From Tetrahymena elliotti 4EA (lineage: Eukaryota; Ciliophora; Oligohymenophorea; Hymenostomatida; Tetrahymenidae), in contig JH720294.1 in NCBI GenBank assembly GCA_000231825.2, forward strand, positions 2,698,654 to 2,762,653: 64,000 nt of DNA, written 5' to 3'. This document shows positions 13,477 to 24,760 of this stretch, in pieces. A program made the position numbers and the translations under genes. The notes below the pieces were generated by a model. The model was not told where the DNA came from and searched no databases. It was given only the letters and a program-made list of their open reading frames with translations. Numbering within the stretch: position 1 is the first letter of the stretch; each line of letters opens with the position of its first letter.

Positions 13477-14710
13477 GAAGCTAAATATAAAAAAAGTATT
13501 TTATCTCTAAAAATTACTTCTTATGCTTGTTTTTACTTTTTTTAAAGTGTTTATTGAATTTTTCTCTCAAAACTTAAAAATCTATCTAAATAAAAGTTTC
13601 TTATTTTCTTCTTTAAAAGAGTTTTCATCTCTAAAAAATACATGAGTAAAAACATGAAATTTTCTGATTTTTTTAAAAGATTAGAGATTATTCAATCATT
13701 TGAGAATAGATTTGTTAAAATAAAAAGTGTTCTTCCTACTTTATCTCAAAAATTTAAAATAATCGAAATAAAAATAACCCTTATAACTTATCAAAGAGTT
13801 TTTGTAAAAAGTAGCACATATCTGAGAAGGGAAAAAATAATTCTGATTTTTTAATAATTTGGAGGTCAAATTTTAAATGAATCACTTACTTGTTTTGAAA
13901 TTTTAAGAATTTAGAAATAATTGATTTATTTTTTCATTCTATCTGATGAATAAAACATTTAAAATTCATCCTAATAAAATCATATTAATAATAATCAATT
14001 TTTAATAATACAATTGAATTATTGTCAAATACATAAGTATATTAATGATTTAAATCAAAAGTTAATACTCTCCTAATGATGATGATTAATTAGGGTAACA
14101 TTTGCTCGAACATAAAATTGAAATAAAATAATTACTTCCAAAAAAATACCAAAATAGAAAATGAATTATTTAAAAGTGATCGAAATAAAAGATAAAATTG
14201 TTTTAATGATTTTAAAGAAAATATGTTTTAAAAATAAAGTTTTATCTTAGTAAAAATAAAATATTAATGAAAAAATATTTCAAAAATAAAGATAAGATAA
14301 TACTGAAGTACTTTTTTTGGTGCAAAGATTATTTAAACTTAATTTCACTTTAATATTAAATAAGTCCAATTTATATGGTGATGTAAAAACTAAAAGTTTT
14401 TCAAAAAATCACAAAAAAAAAAATGCTTTTAATTCACATACAGATAATTAATTAAATATGTCATTCAAGTTCTTAATGAGATATAGCACATTCAAAAATA
14501 TAAATATATTCATTAACGAGTAAAAATTAAATTTATTTTTTCTAAAAAATATTTTCAAATAAAATAATAATTAATACATTCAAAATAAAATACTTTTATT
14601 TTTTCTTTTTTCTTTTCAAAGAAAATCAAGGAATCAAGTAATTATTAATTAATAATCAAAAAAAATAATAAAACCAAAAATTGAATAATAAGATCATTGC
14701 TTAATATTAG
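13477..14710. other. Intergenic; no gene seen
   Basis: AT-rich spacer between POT-like copy B and the FHA gene, both on the plus strand. The 70-codon reading at 13642-13854 has no recognisable domain and is judged to be chance. Confidence 0.55.
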
Positions 14711-16654
14711 ATGATTCTTCAAAATTTTTATTAACATTAAAATAGTGGAAATATTTCTAATGAACTCCAAAATTTAAATAATTTGTAAATAATCCAATAT
14801 GGCCTAAATTAATTAAATTAATTTGGGCGCTTATAGTAGGATTCTTAGATGTATGAATAAGATATGACAGTCAATCAAGGGGAGAATAATAATAATACCG
14901 CACGAGAGAATCTGATTTAAAGGTTTTAGTAAAAAAGTGGATTTGATGAATAATTTTTGTTTGAAACAAGAGCTTTAAATGTGATTTATAATTCAGATGA
15001 ACTAAAAAATTAAAATGTTGTCAATAATGAAAAGGAAGAATTTTTTTAGAATTAAATTTAAAAAGAATTAATCTCAGAAGAAGGCATTTAAAATGGTATT
15101 GAGTCAGAAAGCAAATAAATTGATGATATTAATGATTAGTTTTCTTTAATATATCAAACAACTAGTTATGGTTAAGACTCATATTAAGTATTAGGATTAT
15201 TCCATCAAGTTTAAGATATCGATGAAGATAGCTAAGACGAAGATGAAGCTCATAATTAAAATGATCATCAATAAAAATAAAAGTATAAATAAAAAACCTA
15301 TGGAATGCAGATTTCAGCTGCTGAACATAAAATTAAAGAAAGAGAGTATTATAAGCGTCAATAACTTATATAATCTTCTTTAAGCACTAAAAATTAAATA
15401 AATTTTAAAAAGAGCAGATACAGTAATAATGAGTAGTAGAATATAATTAGAAATTATGATGAATTTTAAATTTGTGTGTATAGTGCAAAATATGAAGATG
15501 ATATGCTATTTTAAAAAAGCATAAATAATGGAGTAATTGAATCAAATAATCAAACAATTTTAAACGAAGAAATAATTATTGGAAGAGATTAACAATTAAA
15601 AAACAATAATGATTTATAAATTTATTAAGACTCATAGATTTCTAAGCAACATTGCAAAATAATCACTAAATACTATTATGATTCAGACAATAATAAAATA
15701 GAAGACAATTTAGATTTATTATTTAGCTATTATGAATATAAACATAGAAAAAATAGTAATTCAAATGATGACATATTAACTAAAGTTTTAACAATGTAAT
15801 ATATTTAAGATAATTTAAAAAAATATTTATGTTAAAAACCAAGCTTCTACTTAGTTGATTTAAATAGCAGAAATGGTACCCAAGTACTCGTTGATTATTA
15901 ATAGTCTACAAGACTTTCTCATGACATGTTTTTACAATGTGGTTCTTTCAATCTACATATCTAAGAAATCAATGATCTCAAGCATTATGATTCATTCATC
16001 AATTTAATTTCAGATTACTTATTAGAGGAACTTTAAAGAGAGTTCTTTTCAGAAGATTAAACATTTGCTACTTGTGGTTTACCTTAAGATTATTTAGATT
16101 TTGCTGTTGATTGCTTTAAATAAATTTCTACTGCGTCTAGAAAAAAGGAATTCTACAACTATGATTTCTTTAAATCTATTTAAAGATCAGGTCTATCTGA
16201 ATTCTATAAGATGTGGATACAAAAGTTGATAGTTGCCCAAATGAAAAAAAGAAATCTTAAAGAGTTTAAAATGATTCCATATTTAAAAATAAAGACTTAA
16301 CGCTACTAAAGCAGTAGTAGACGTTAAGTTTACTTCCTATTCCATAATGAAAAAAATCCAAAAATATTTAAAGTAGGAAAAAATTAAAATTGTGACATTA
16401 GTTTAAATAGCAACTTAGTGTCCAGAAACCATTGTGAAATATTTTACAACTCAAAAATGAGCTAGTGGTAAATAAGAGATGGTTTAGAATAATTAAATAA
16501 ATAAAGAAAACCAAGCAAAAACAAAACTTGGATTAATCTTTACAATGATAAGTAATATGAATATTAAGAAGTTATCCCTTATAAATTAGATCCTGACTTA
16601 GAATCCACAATAAAAATAGGTAACACAATTATGAAATTAAGTAGACGCCTATGA
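14711..16654 (+). CDS. Twin-FHA-domain protein, intronless, 647 residues
   Basis: One uninterrupted frame from ATG at 14711 to TGA at 16652-16654, with dozens of TAA/TAG read as Gln. The first about 200 residues are acidic and Gln/Asn-rich. The first FHA domain, near 15570-15965, has the conserved core IIGRD, SKQHCKI and LVDLNSRNGT, covering the phosphothreonine-contacting GR, SxxH and NG positions. A middle helical part follows. A second FHA domain at the C-terminus, near 16330-16640, has FKVGKNQNCDISLN and VSRNHCEI, with the GR position changed to GK, and the protein ends IKIGNTIMKLSRRL. FHA domains bind phosphothreonine peptides, so this is likely a phospho-dependent adaptor in signalling or DNA-damage response. 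No kinase or ligase domain was seen. Function beyond phosphopeptide binding is unknown. Confidence 0.85.
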
Positions 16655-18405
16655 AAAATTATTTAACTATTTTGAATTGATAATGTTGCCTAAAAAAATA
16701 ATAATCAAAAAAAAGAGCGAGCAAAAAAGCAAAAGAAAGAAAGAAAGAAAAAGATGATTTGATCAATCAGCGCTTGTAATAATCTTAATATCAATTAATC
16801 AATTAATTATTCTACTCATAGATTGATTGACTAAAATAAATCCTAAATATTTACTAAATAATCTTAAAATGTATTTTAATATATTTTTTATGTTTTTAAA
16901 CATAATCAAATTGTTTATTTTAATGATTTTCAAAATTTATCCTCAATTAAAGCATAAGCAAAACTTCATTTCCATTTTTTTTATTAATAAGAATTTTAAT
17001 TTAAGCTATTTTTTTGAAAAAAAGTAGAATGTAATTCTTATTTTGTTAAGCCATATTTAAAAATATAAATTCTTTGAGATTAATTATTAACTAATTTATT
17101 TCTTAAAATTTGCTGAATTATTTTTCAATTTTAACATATTGAAAAAGCATTAATTAGATTTTTACTAATTTATAAGAGAAAAAAAGGTTTTTATTTTTTA
17201 AAAACTATTTATAATCAATTTGTATTCTCATGAAATTCTAATTTTGTAAAGGATCTAAATATTTTCAAATTAATAAAAAATTCGAACTTATTTAATAAGA
17301 AGAAATTTATTTGGATTACTTTATTTAGTGTAAATCTACAAATTCTTTTTCATAAAATTGCAAATAATTCAATATAAAGAAAAATGTTGATTTTTCAGAA
17401 TATTTTTTTTAATTACTAGATAGAGTCTAACTAAGTTATTTACAACATTAAAACATTCCCTTTTCTTATTTTCTTAATGCTTTATGAATTATTTATTTAT
17501 TCGTATTTTTTGTCATCTTTAATTTTATTTTTTTAATAATATTTTATTTTCTTATTACTATATACTCTCAAATTTTTCATATATTTTCATAATAATTTAA
17601 GAAGTTTATATAAAACATGTAATTACAAGTACATAGATATATGAGATGAATAAATCTATATTTGAGTGAGTGTATTTTATCCTCAACAAAAAATGAAATA
17701 TTAATTTTTTATTGAATTAATTTAATTAATAATACTGATATTTGATTTTACATTTTTACAAAATATTTTTTTTGAATTAATTATCTTATTTATTAAAAAA
17801 GTAGAGTTTTGTAAATAAATAACTAATTTCAAAAAAAGAAGAAAATGGTAAAAAGAATTTAGTTAACAAATATTAAAAAATAAAGAAACTCAACAGTATG
17901 TTTTATAAAATATCTTGCTAACTTTTGCTAAACTCAAATTACAGTCAATTTAAATAATAACTTTTTTGGGTAAAGTAATTTTTTATCATCTTTTTACTTC
18001 TTTTATTGATAAAATATTTACTCTGAATTATATTTTGCTGTATAAAACATTAGTTAAAAAAATCTAATTATAAAAAGGGCAGCTATACGAGAAATAAAAA
18101 TTAATTTTATAACTAATTGATATCTAAATTATTTAATATTATTATCTAAATTTACTAATATTCTAATTAAATATTCATTGAGTAAATCCATTCATTCATA
18201 GCTTGGATAAAAGGGTGAAAATAGCTTATGTAAACGAAAGGAAGAGTAAATAAAAAGAAATTTTAAGAAATGAAAAACAATAATGCAAGAATGAATATGT
18301 TTTTAAAAAATAGAAATTACATAATTTTTAATAATTAGTTTGTTTATGTATGTATGTTTATAATTTTCAATCATTATTTTATTGAGATGCTTCTTTTTGG
18401 AAAAA
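16655..18405. other. Intergenic between convergent FHA and coiled-coil genes
   Basis: This 1.75-kb stretch is AT-rich and lies between two 3' ends. It holds a GAAA microsatellite at about 16731-16755. The 66-codon reading at 16827-17027 is low-complexity and rejected. Nothing else was recognised. Confidence 0.6.
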
Positions 18406-21400
18406 TCACTTGTTAGCAATACCAGAGGATCTGACGTAAGAGGCAGATTGGGAAATGACAGTAGATGAAGAAGAAGAAGAGTAAGAGATCTATTGGACTC
18501 TAACCTTGAGGTTTTCTAATAATTAGGAGAAGCTAGAGTGTCTAACAGAGATGGATTACCATTCATCGATAATTTGTTAGTAGGAAGAAACAATAATTCT
18601 GAGGTTGTTGTTTTCTTCGGTGAGGACTGTAACCTTTCTGCTTAAGAATTCGATTTGTTGAGTCAAGTGGACGAGCTTTTCTTCTAAGGATTACTTGTCT
18701 CTTAAAGAGATTTCTAAGTCACCTTGGTTTCTAGATCTCTTGACGGCTTCATCGTTGAGGAGAGCTTCTAATTCAGCGATTCTCTATCTAAGTAATTAGT
18801 TATTCTTTTCGCATTCTTGGAGCTTAGCTTGGACGAGGTTGAATTCTTAGAGGGCAATTTCTAATTCAGCTAATCTCTTTCTGAGTTGGTCAATTTCGGT
18901 GGTCTTGACAACGAGGAGTTCAGTGAGTCTTCTAACTTCTTCAGAAGCGTTAGACAATTATTGGAGGTTGATTTAGAGTTGAGAGATTTCAATTCTGAGT
19001 TGGTTGATTTGACCGTCCTTTTCTTAGATTTGCTTTTCATAAGAAGCAACCTTCATGTTCAAGAATTCAATTTGTTGGGTCAAGTGAACGAGCTTTTCTT
19101 CAAGAGCTTGCTTGTCTCTGAGGGAGATGGAGAGTTCACCTTCTCTCTTGCTTCTCTTGACGTTTTCATCGTTGAGGACACCTTCGAGTTCAGAGATTCT
19201 GTTTCTGAGGGTGTTGATGACGGTTTCATATTCCTTAACTCTGAGTTCATAAACTCTGAGTTAGCTGATGATGTTGTCTCTTTCAGCAAGTTGAGCAGTT
19301 TATTGGTTGACCTTTTAGGATAAGAATTCAATNNNNNNNNNNNNNNNNNNNNNNNNNNNNNNNNNNNNNNNNNNNNNNNNNNNNNNNNNNNNNNNNNNNN
19401 NNNNNNNNNNNNNNNNNNNNNNNNNNNNNNNNNNNNNNNNNNNNNNNNNNNNNNNNNNNNNNNNNNNNNNNNNNNNNNNNNNNNNNNNNNNNNNNNNNNN
19501 NNNNNNNNNNNNNNNNNNNNNNNNNNNNNNNNNNNNNNNNNNNNNNNNNNNNNNNNNNNNNNNNNNNNNNNNNNNNNNNNNNNNNNNNNNNNNNNNNNNN
19601 NNNNNNNNNNNNNNNNNNNNNNNNNNNNNNNNNNNNNNNNNNNNNNNNNNNNNNNNNNNNNNNNNNNNNNNNNNNNNNNNNNNNNNNNNNNNNNNNNNNN
19701 NNNNNNNNNNNNNNNNNNNNNNNNNNNNNNNNNNNNNNNNNNNNNNNNNNNNNNNNNNNNNNNNNNNNNNNNNNNNNNNNNNNNNNNNNNNNNNNNNNNN
19801 NNNNNNNNNNNNNNNNNNNNNNNNNNNNNNNNNNNNNNNNNNNNNNNNNNNNNNNNNNNNNNNNNNNNNNNNNNNNNNNNNNNNNNNNNNNNNNTGATGA
19901 TGTTGTCTCTTTCAGCAAGTTGAGCAGTCAATTGGTTGACCTTTTAGGACAAGAATTCAATTTGTTGAGTCATGTGAACAAGCTTTTCTTCAAGAGCTTG
20001 CTTGTCTCTGAGGGAGATAGCGAGTTCACCGTCCTTTCTGCTTCTCTTGACGTTTTCGTCATTGAGTTGAGCTTCAAGTTCAGAAATTCTAATTCTAAGA
20101 GAATTGATGATTTGTTCATATTCACCAACTCTGCCTTCGTAGAGTCTGAGTTAGTTGATGATGACTTCGTATTCAGAGAGTCTCTTTCTAAGAGATTCGA
20201 CTTCAGCAGTTCTAATAACAAGAGTTTGTTGTAAGGAAACAATTTGTTCTTAGAGTTGAACAACTTGGGAGCTGGAAATCTTGAGTTAGTTGATTTCAAT
20301 AGTAAGTTGAGAGATAGATTGGTCCTTTTCTCTGATGATTTAGTTTAATCTGTCGATTTGTTGGCTGAGGTATTAGATTTATTGTTCATAAGATCCAACC
20401 TTACCAGCAATACCTTCTAATTCAATAATTCTAGTTCTTTGGGTACCGATTTCTTGTTCTTGAGCAGCAATCTTTCTGGTTAAGAATTCGATTTGTTGAG
20501 TCAAGTGAACAAGCTTTTCTTCGAGGGCTTGCTTGTCTCTAAGAGAGATGGAGAGTTCGCCATCCTTCTTAGATCTCTTGACGTTTTCATCATTGAGTAA
20601 ACCTTGTAATTCTTCGATCTTCTTAATGAGGAGGAGGGAGTTGTTTTCAGATTCTTGTAACTTGGCTCTCAAGGCATTGATTTCTTATTCGTATTAGGAA
20701 CATCTAATTTCGAACAATCTTAATTGAGAAATCACAGATTCTTATTGACCAACTCTAAGTCTCAACTCTTCAATGATCTTTTCTTGTTAGATCAAGTATT
20801 GTTCGAGTTCAACAACCTTTCTTCTTAAAGGTTCAGATTCGACTCTAACTTGAGTAACCTTTTCTAATTCAGCAGTGGTGAGGACAAGTCTGGTAGCAAG
20901 GGCTTCGTTTTAGATCTTCAAGGTGTTGATTTGGACATCTCTGGAGGCGATTAAGGATTAGAATTCAGTGATCTTGACAGTTAATTCCTTAAGTTGGATG
21001 ATCATTCTGTCTCTTTCTTGTAAGACCAAGTTGAATTGATCTTCCAAGTTCTTCTTGGATCTCTTGACACTGTCGCTTTCAGCATCAGAGATAGCCTTCA
21101 AGTTGTTCAATTCGTATCTCAACTTGTTGATTTCTTCATTGTTTTCAATGTAGACAATCTATTCAACTTCTTGAGGGGTGTTGTTTCTCAAGGTGATGAG
21201 TTCTTCAGTCAAGGTCTTGTTTTAGAGTTCCAAACTATATTATAAGTTAAAGATGTTTTAGATGAGATGTCATTAAGAAATGAGTGAGTGAGTGATCGAT
21301 TGATTATATAAATAATATAACCAATTAATAAATTAATTCATTGACTGATTGAATATTTTCTATTGTTTTTTTCTATCCTTCTTATTTATTAAATAGATAT

Positions 21401-22611
21401 TTTCTATGGTATTTATTTAGACTTTTTCTTAATAATAAGTAATTAAATAAATTGCTACTGGTCAGCTAAAATATTGAATTAATTTTTATTTTTCTTAATA
21501 AAAAAAGTGTTTATTTTATCTTCTTCTGTTCTACCTATTCGTTTTCATTTTACTTTTTCCTAGTAATTAATTTTTTCTTTGTTTCTTTCATTTGTTTTGT
21601 TATTTTTGAGATGTTTAATTTTTTTTTCTTTAAGTCTTTATTTTTTTTGGATATTTTTTTTAATAAATAACTAGAAAAACAGTTTTTTATTCAAATGCTG
21701 CAACTCTTCCTAAATTTTGTCTCCTTGTTGACTAGTTTAAGTGAGATTCTGCCTAGAATAGGGAGCTTTGGCATAATTACTACTCAATCCCTCCTACCTT
21801 TTACCTAATAATTGCTTGAGGGTAGAAAAGATTGAGTAAAAGTATATGTTTGCTTCACTTCTCTGACCATTCAATCAAATTGTTATAGAATTAAGGTAGA
21901 AAAACACTACAATTTTCAAGAAAATTAAACCTTAAGCTAGTGTTTTTAAAAAAAACACTATCTTGTCAGGATATTTCCTTCATGTGTGTCTACCTCTTTT
22001 CTATACCTTTGAGTGCTTGGTCCATCTTGCTTGATAATAGTCAAAAAGGCTTCATCTAAAGTCAAATTGAAGGAGTATTATTGCTAAAAGTTAAGAAAAG
22101 AGCAGATTTGAAAAGGTAGAACAAGGGAGGTAAAGTTAATTGTACAGTGTTGTTAAGGATAGAAAAAGGTACTTTGGTAGCTAATAAAAATGGTAGAAAA
22201 ATATTACGCTGAAATACGTTATCTGAGGAGATTGAGTTCAGAGGTATTGCTGCTTTCAACCTTAACAATCTTTTCGACGTAGATAGGGTTTTAGATAGTA
22301 GATTGGGAGACATAGAGAGGAGCTTGACCCTTTTCAATGTGAGAGACATTGACGACGTGCTTGCCGTATTGGGAAGATCTAATGGGGGATTCAGATCTGT
22401 AGACGAAGGTCTTGGATTGTCTAGTGGGAGAACCTTAAGTGGTATTGAGGATCTAGCTGACGATTTAGTTGCTGGAAGCCAATTGGATGGGGTGTTCAGG
22501 AGAGCTAGAGTCAATCAAAGTACGTCCAACAGTGTTGGATTGGGAGTATTGGACTGGACCACCAGCGACGTTAGTGCTATAAACGAGGTTGTTGCTGTAT
22601 TACTAAGACAT
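18406..22611 (-). CDS. Large repetitive coiled-coil cytoskeletal-type protein (contains assembly gap)
   Basis: Three exons fit exactly in phase: 22611-22218 (ATG at 22611), 22055-22007 (49 nt), and 21234-18406 (TGA at 18406). The N-terminal about 130 residues are Ser/Asn/Gln-rich and probably disordered. The rest is a long heptad coiled coil, for example a stretch with RDRMIIQLKELTVKITEF. A conserved block (NDENVKRSKKDGELSISL, then RDKQALEEKLVHLTQQIEFL) recurs at least four times. The tail is Ser-rich and ends SSGIANK. Codons are rich in C/G-ending forms (AAG, CTC, GTC, ACC), unlike the neighbours, which suggests very high expression. A structural filament protein of the cortex, oral apparatus or basal bodies is likely, but no known ciliate family can be named with confidence. 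A run of 562 N lies inside exon 3, and the frame does not carry across it. Confidence 0.85.
18645..20620 (-). repeat. Internal repeats of the coiled-coil gene
   Basis: A DNA block of about 140 bp coding for the NDENVKRS...LTQQIEFL motif starts near 18645, 19058, 19949 and 20480. Spacings are about 413 bp and 530 bp, plus one interval spanning the gap. Copies are roughly 85-90% identical by eye, with changes mainly at third positions, so the protein is conserved while the DNA drifts. Confidence 0.8.
19333..19894. other. Assembly gap (562 N) flanked by near-identical repeats
   Basis: The 67 bases before the gap (19266-19332) and the first 67 after it (19895-19961) are the same sequence with three differences. 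Both begin TGATGATGTTGTCTC. The gap therefore replaces one or more whole repeat units that the assembler could not place. With 562 N the copies are 629 bp apart, not a multiple of three, so the stated length is wrong by at least one base if the gene is intact. Confidence 0.95.
21235..22006 (-). other. Long intron of the coiled-coil gene with a coding-like patch
   Basis: This 772-nt intron has GTATAG and ATATAG borders that join exons 2 and 3 in frame. Within it, about 21690-21850 is clearly less AT-rich than other introns here. On the sense strand it can be read as SSNYAKAPYSRQNLTQTSQQ followed by a heptad-like QEELQHLNKKL. A perfect hairpin, TAGTGTTTT/AAAACACTA, lies at about 21939-21960. 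It may be an alternative exon, a relic exon or a structured RNA element. Confidence 0.4.
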
Positions 22612-24220
22612 TTTCTATTGTTGAAGAAATTGTTGTTTTTTATTGTAATTTTCTGGACTTTTTTCCTTTGGGAAAGTCTGGATATCTTTTTTATTTTTAT
22701 TTAATTATTTTATTATGACCCACTCCTTTGTTCTTTTCTGTTTTTAAAGCTCAATTAAAAGCAATGACTCAAAAACAGCATAATTAGAATGGGTTTTTTT
22801 TAAATAAACAAACTAACAAACTAAAAATCCACTCAAGCACAAACGATAAAAAATTATCTTTACATACAGAATCATTTAATAATCAAACAAATAAATAATT
22901 CTGATTTGTGTTAATAAAAATAAATAAGATATTTCTTTCTTTATTTCTTTTGTTCTGAGTTTCTTCCACATTGTTTATTTCATTCATTGTGTATAGAATG
23001 AGCAATTACTTTTAATCAACATCGATCGTTTTCACACGCCATGCATTCTTTTCTACAAAATCATTACTGTCTATTAAATTATGTTCGAGTTCAAACAAAC
23101 AAACTCTCCATCTAATTTTTTTCTAATTACTTCTCTTAAAATAAACACATAAAAAAAATTACGAACAAACGAGAAAACTAACAATTAAATAAATATATTA
23201 ATTAAGTTATCTCAAGCTATTTATATTCTTCTATATCTTTCATTTTCGAAGCTTATTTAATGCGTAATTTTGATGATTGATTGATTGCTGGCTTGTTTTT
23301 GATTCTTACTAATCTTATAATTTAATATTAATAAAATAGCCATGGAACTCTAAAATAAATAGGTTATTAAATATTACATATTCCTACTAGCTGTCAAAAA
23401 TTTTTTTTCCATATAAAAATATCTTTTAATTACATTTGTGCTCCCCTTAATAGCACAATAGAAAATAAATACTTTCAGGTTTCCTCTCGAATAAGCACAA
23501 ATAAACAATCATTTCATTCAAAGAAACACTTTAAAAGCAATATTAATAACACCATTTTTTCTCAATTCATCTTCATCATAGCTAATACTACCAAACAAAA
23601 ACCATTTTTTATCTATAGAAAAAATATTTTTGTTGTTTTTTTTTTACTTTAATTCACAAAATTAGAAAAATCGTACAGCCTTTCCCGAAAATATCTTAAC
23701 AAAATTTGTATTTGATAAGTTAAGTTGTTTAGAGAGAGAAAGGAAGAATTAATAAAATAACTAGTACTATAATATGGTATTACTATAGATATATATTAAG
23801 TAATAAGTATTTTAAAGCCATTATAATATTAGAAACAAAGCTAAAATAATATTATATATGGTTTTTAATGAACTTTAACTTAGAAAAAACGTTATAAAGC
23901 TGTTAAAACCAACTATAATGCATACTATTTTCCATTAATAAATTACCCCCACTTTATATGTATTTTATTGTATAAAGTGATTGATTTATAACTATTGAGA
24001 AACTTACAAAATTTGATTTTAACTTACAAGATTTTAAGGAAATATAGTATAAAATTGTGTGGTAGGATATCTTATATTTATAATTATAATTTAGACACTT
24101 CTTGTTGAATATAAATTCATATCTCATTATTAAATATTTAACTGTTTATATCAATAAAAAAAATGAATTAGGTTTATGTGAATAGTCTAAACTGCTAAAA
24201 AATTAATCAGTGAAATAAAC
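22612..24220. other. Upstream region of the coiled-coil gene; no gene seen
   Basis: This 1.6 kb precedes the ATG of a probably highly expressed gene on the minus strand, so its promoter should be here. Only AT-rich sequence and short chance readings were seen. TATA-like strings are too common in this DNA to be called. Confidence 0.5.
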
Positions 24221-24760
24221 ATGAAATTCCATTTGTCATTAAATAAGCAAATAAATATTTATTTTAGGGTTGTGTAAAGTATGTTATGTGATTAGAATAA
24301 AGTGTTATTTTCAAAAATAGTAAATACCAGTTTTATCTCCTCAATTTTCTTTTTTAGTGTTGTGAATAAAAAAGATATCTTCAATTATTAATAATTCGCG
24401 CACTTAGAGTTCTTTAAGATTTCTGAAGAGTAATCAATTGTGGATGGAAATATGTTATAAGCTAATTACCTAATTTTTCCTATATCAAAACATTTAGTCG
24501 GGATGATTTTTTCCATTCAATTTTTATTAATCCTTTTTATATTTTTAGTCTTTTATCCAAAACTAAGCTTAAAGAGTCTACTTTTTCACATTTTTGGAAT
24601 ACTTATTTTCATTCATTATTTCTTAGTTTCTTGTAAAGAATGCTACAGAGGATTTATTTGTAAAGATAGTAGATTATAATTTGAGAAACTTAGGAGATAA
24701 TTTTAAATAAATAATTAATTTAAAAAATATAAATCTCTTTCCTTAGAAAGCCAGAAATGA
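24221..24760 (+). CDS. Possible two-helix membrane protein, 179 residues
   Basis: One open frame from ATG at 24221 to TGA at 24758-24760 under the ciliate code. It starts MKFHLSLNKQINIYF. Two hydrophobic segments follow, around SKHLVGMIFSIQFLLILFI and LLFHIFGILIFIHYFLVSC, joined by the basic loop YPKLSLKSL. The end is charged and Gln-rich (KLRRQFQINNQFKKYKSL). No family is recognised. With only TGA as stop, a 180-codon frame can arise by chance in such AT-rich DNA. The ordered layout of helices, basic loop and charged tail is the main argument for it. An intron-like stretch inside (about 24329-24366, 38 nt, GTAAAT...TTTTTTAG) would change the frame if spliced, so the model is tentative. Confidence 0.4.

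Noticed and set aside
19080..19931. Minus-strand frame running through the N gap into a Ser/Lys-rich sequence
   Set aside because: Downstream of the gap this is the wrong frame of the coiled-coil repeat; the N count shifts the phase.
18886..20234. Long plus-strand open frames opposite the coiled-coil gene
   Set aside because: They are shadows caused by the strong codon bias of the minus-strand gene; their composition mirrors its heptads and they have no start or domain of their own.
22303..22704. Plus-strand 133-codon frame over exon 1 of the coiled-coil gene
   Set aside because: It is the antisense of a well-supported exon whose splicing fits in phase.
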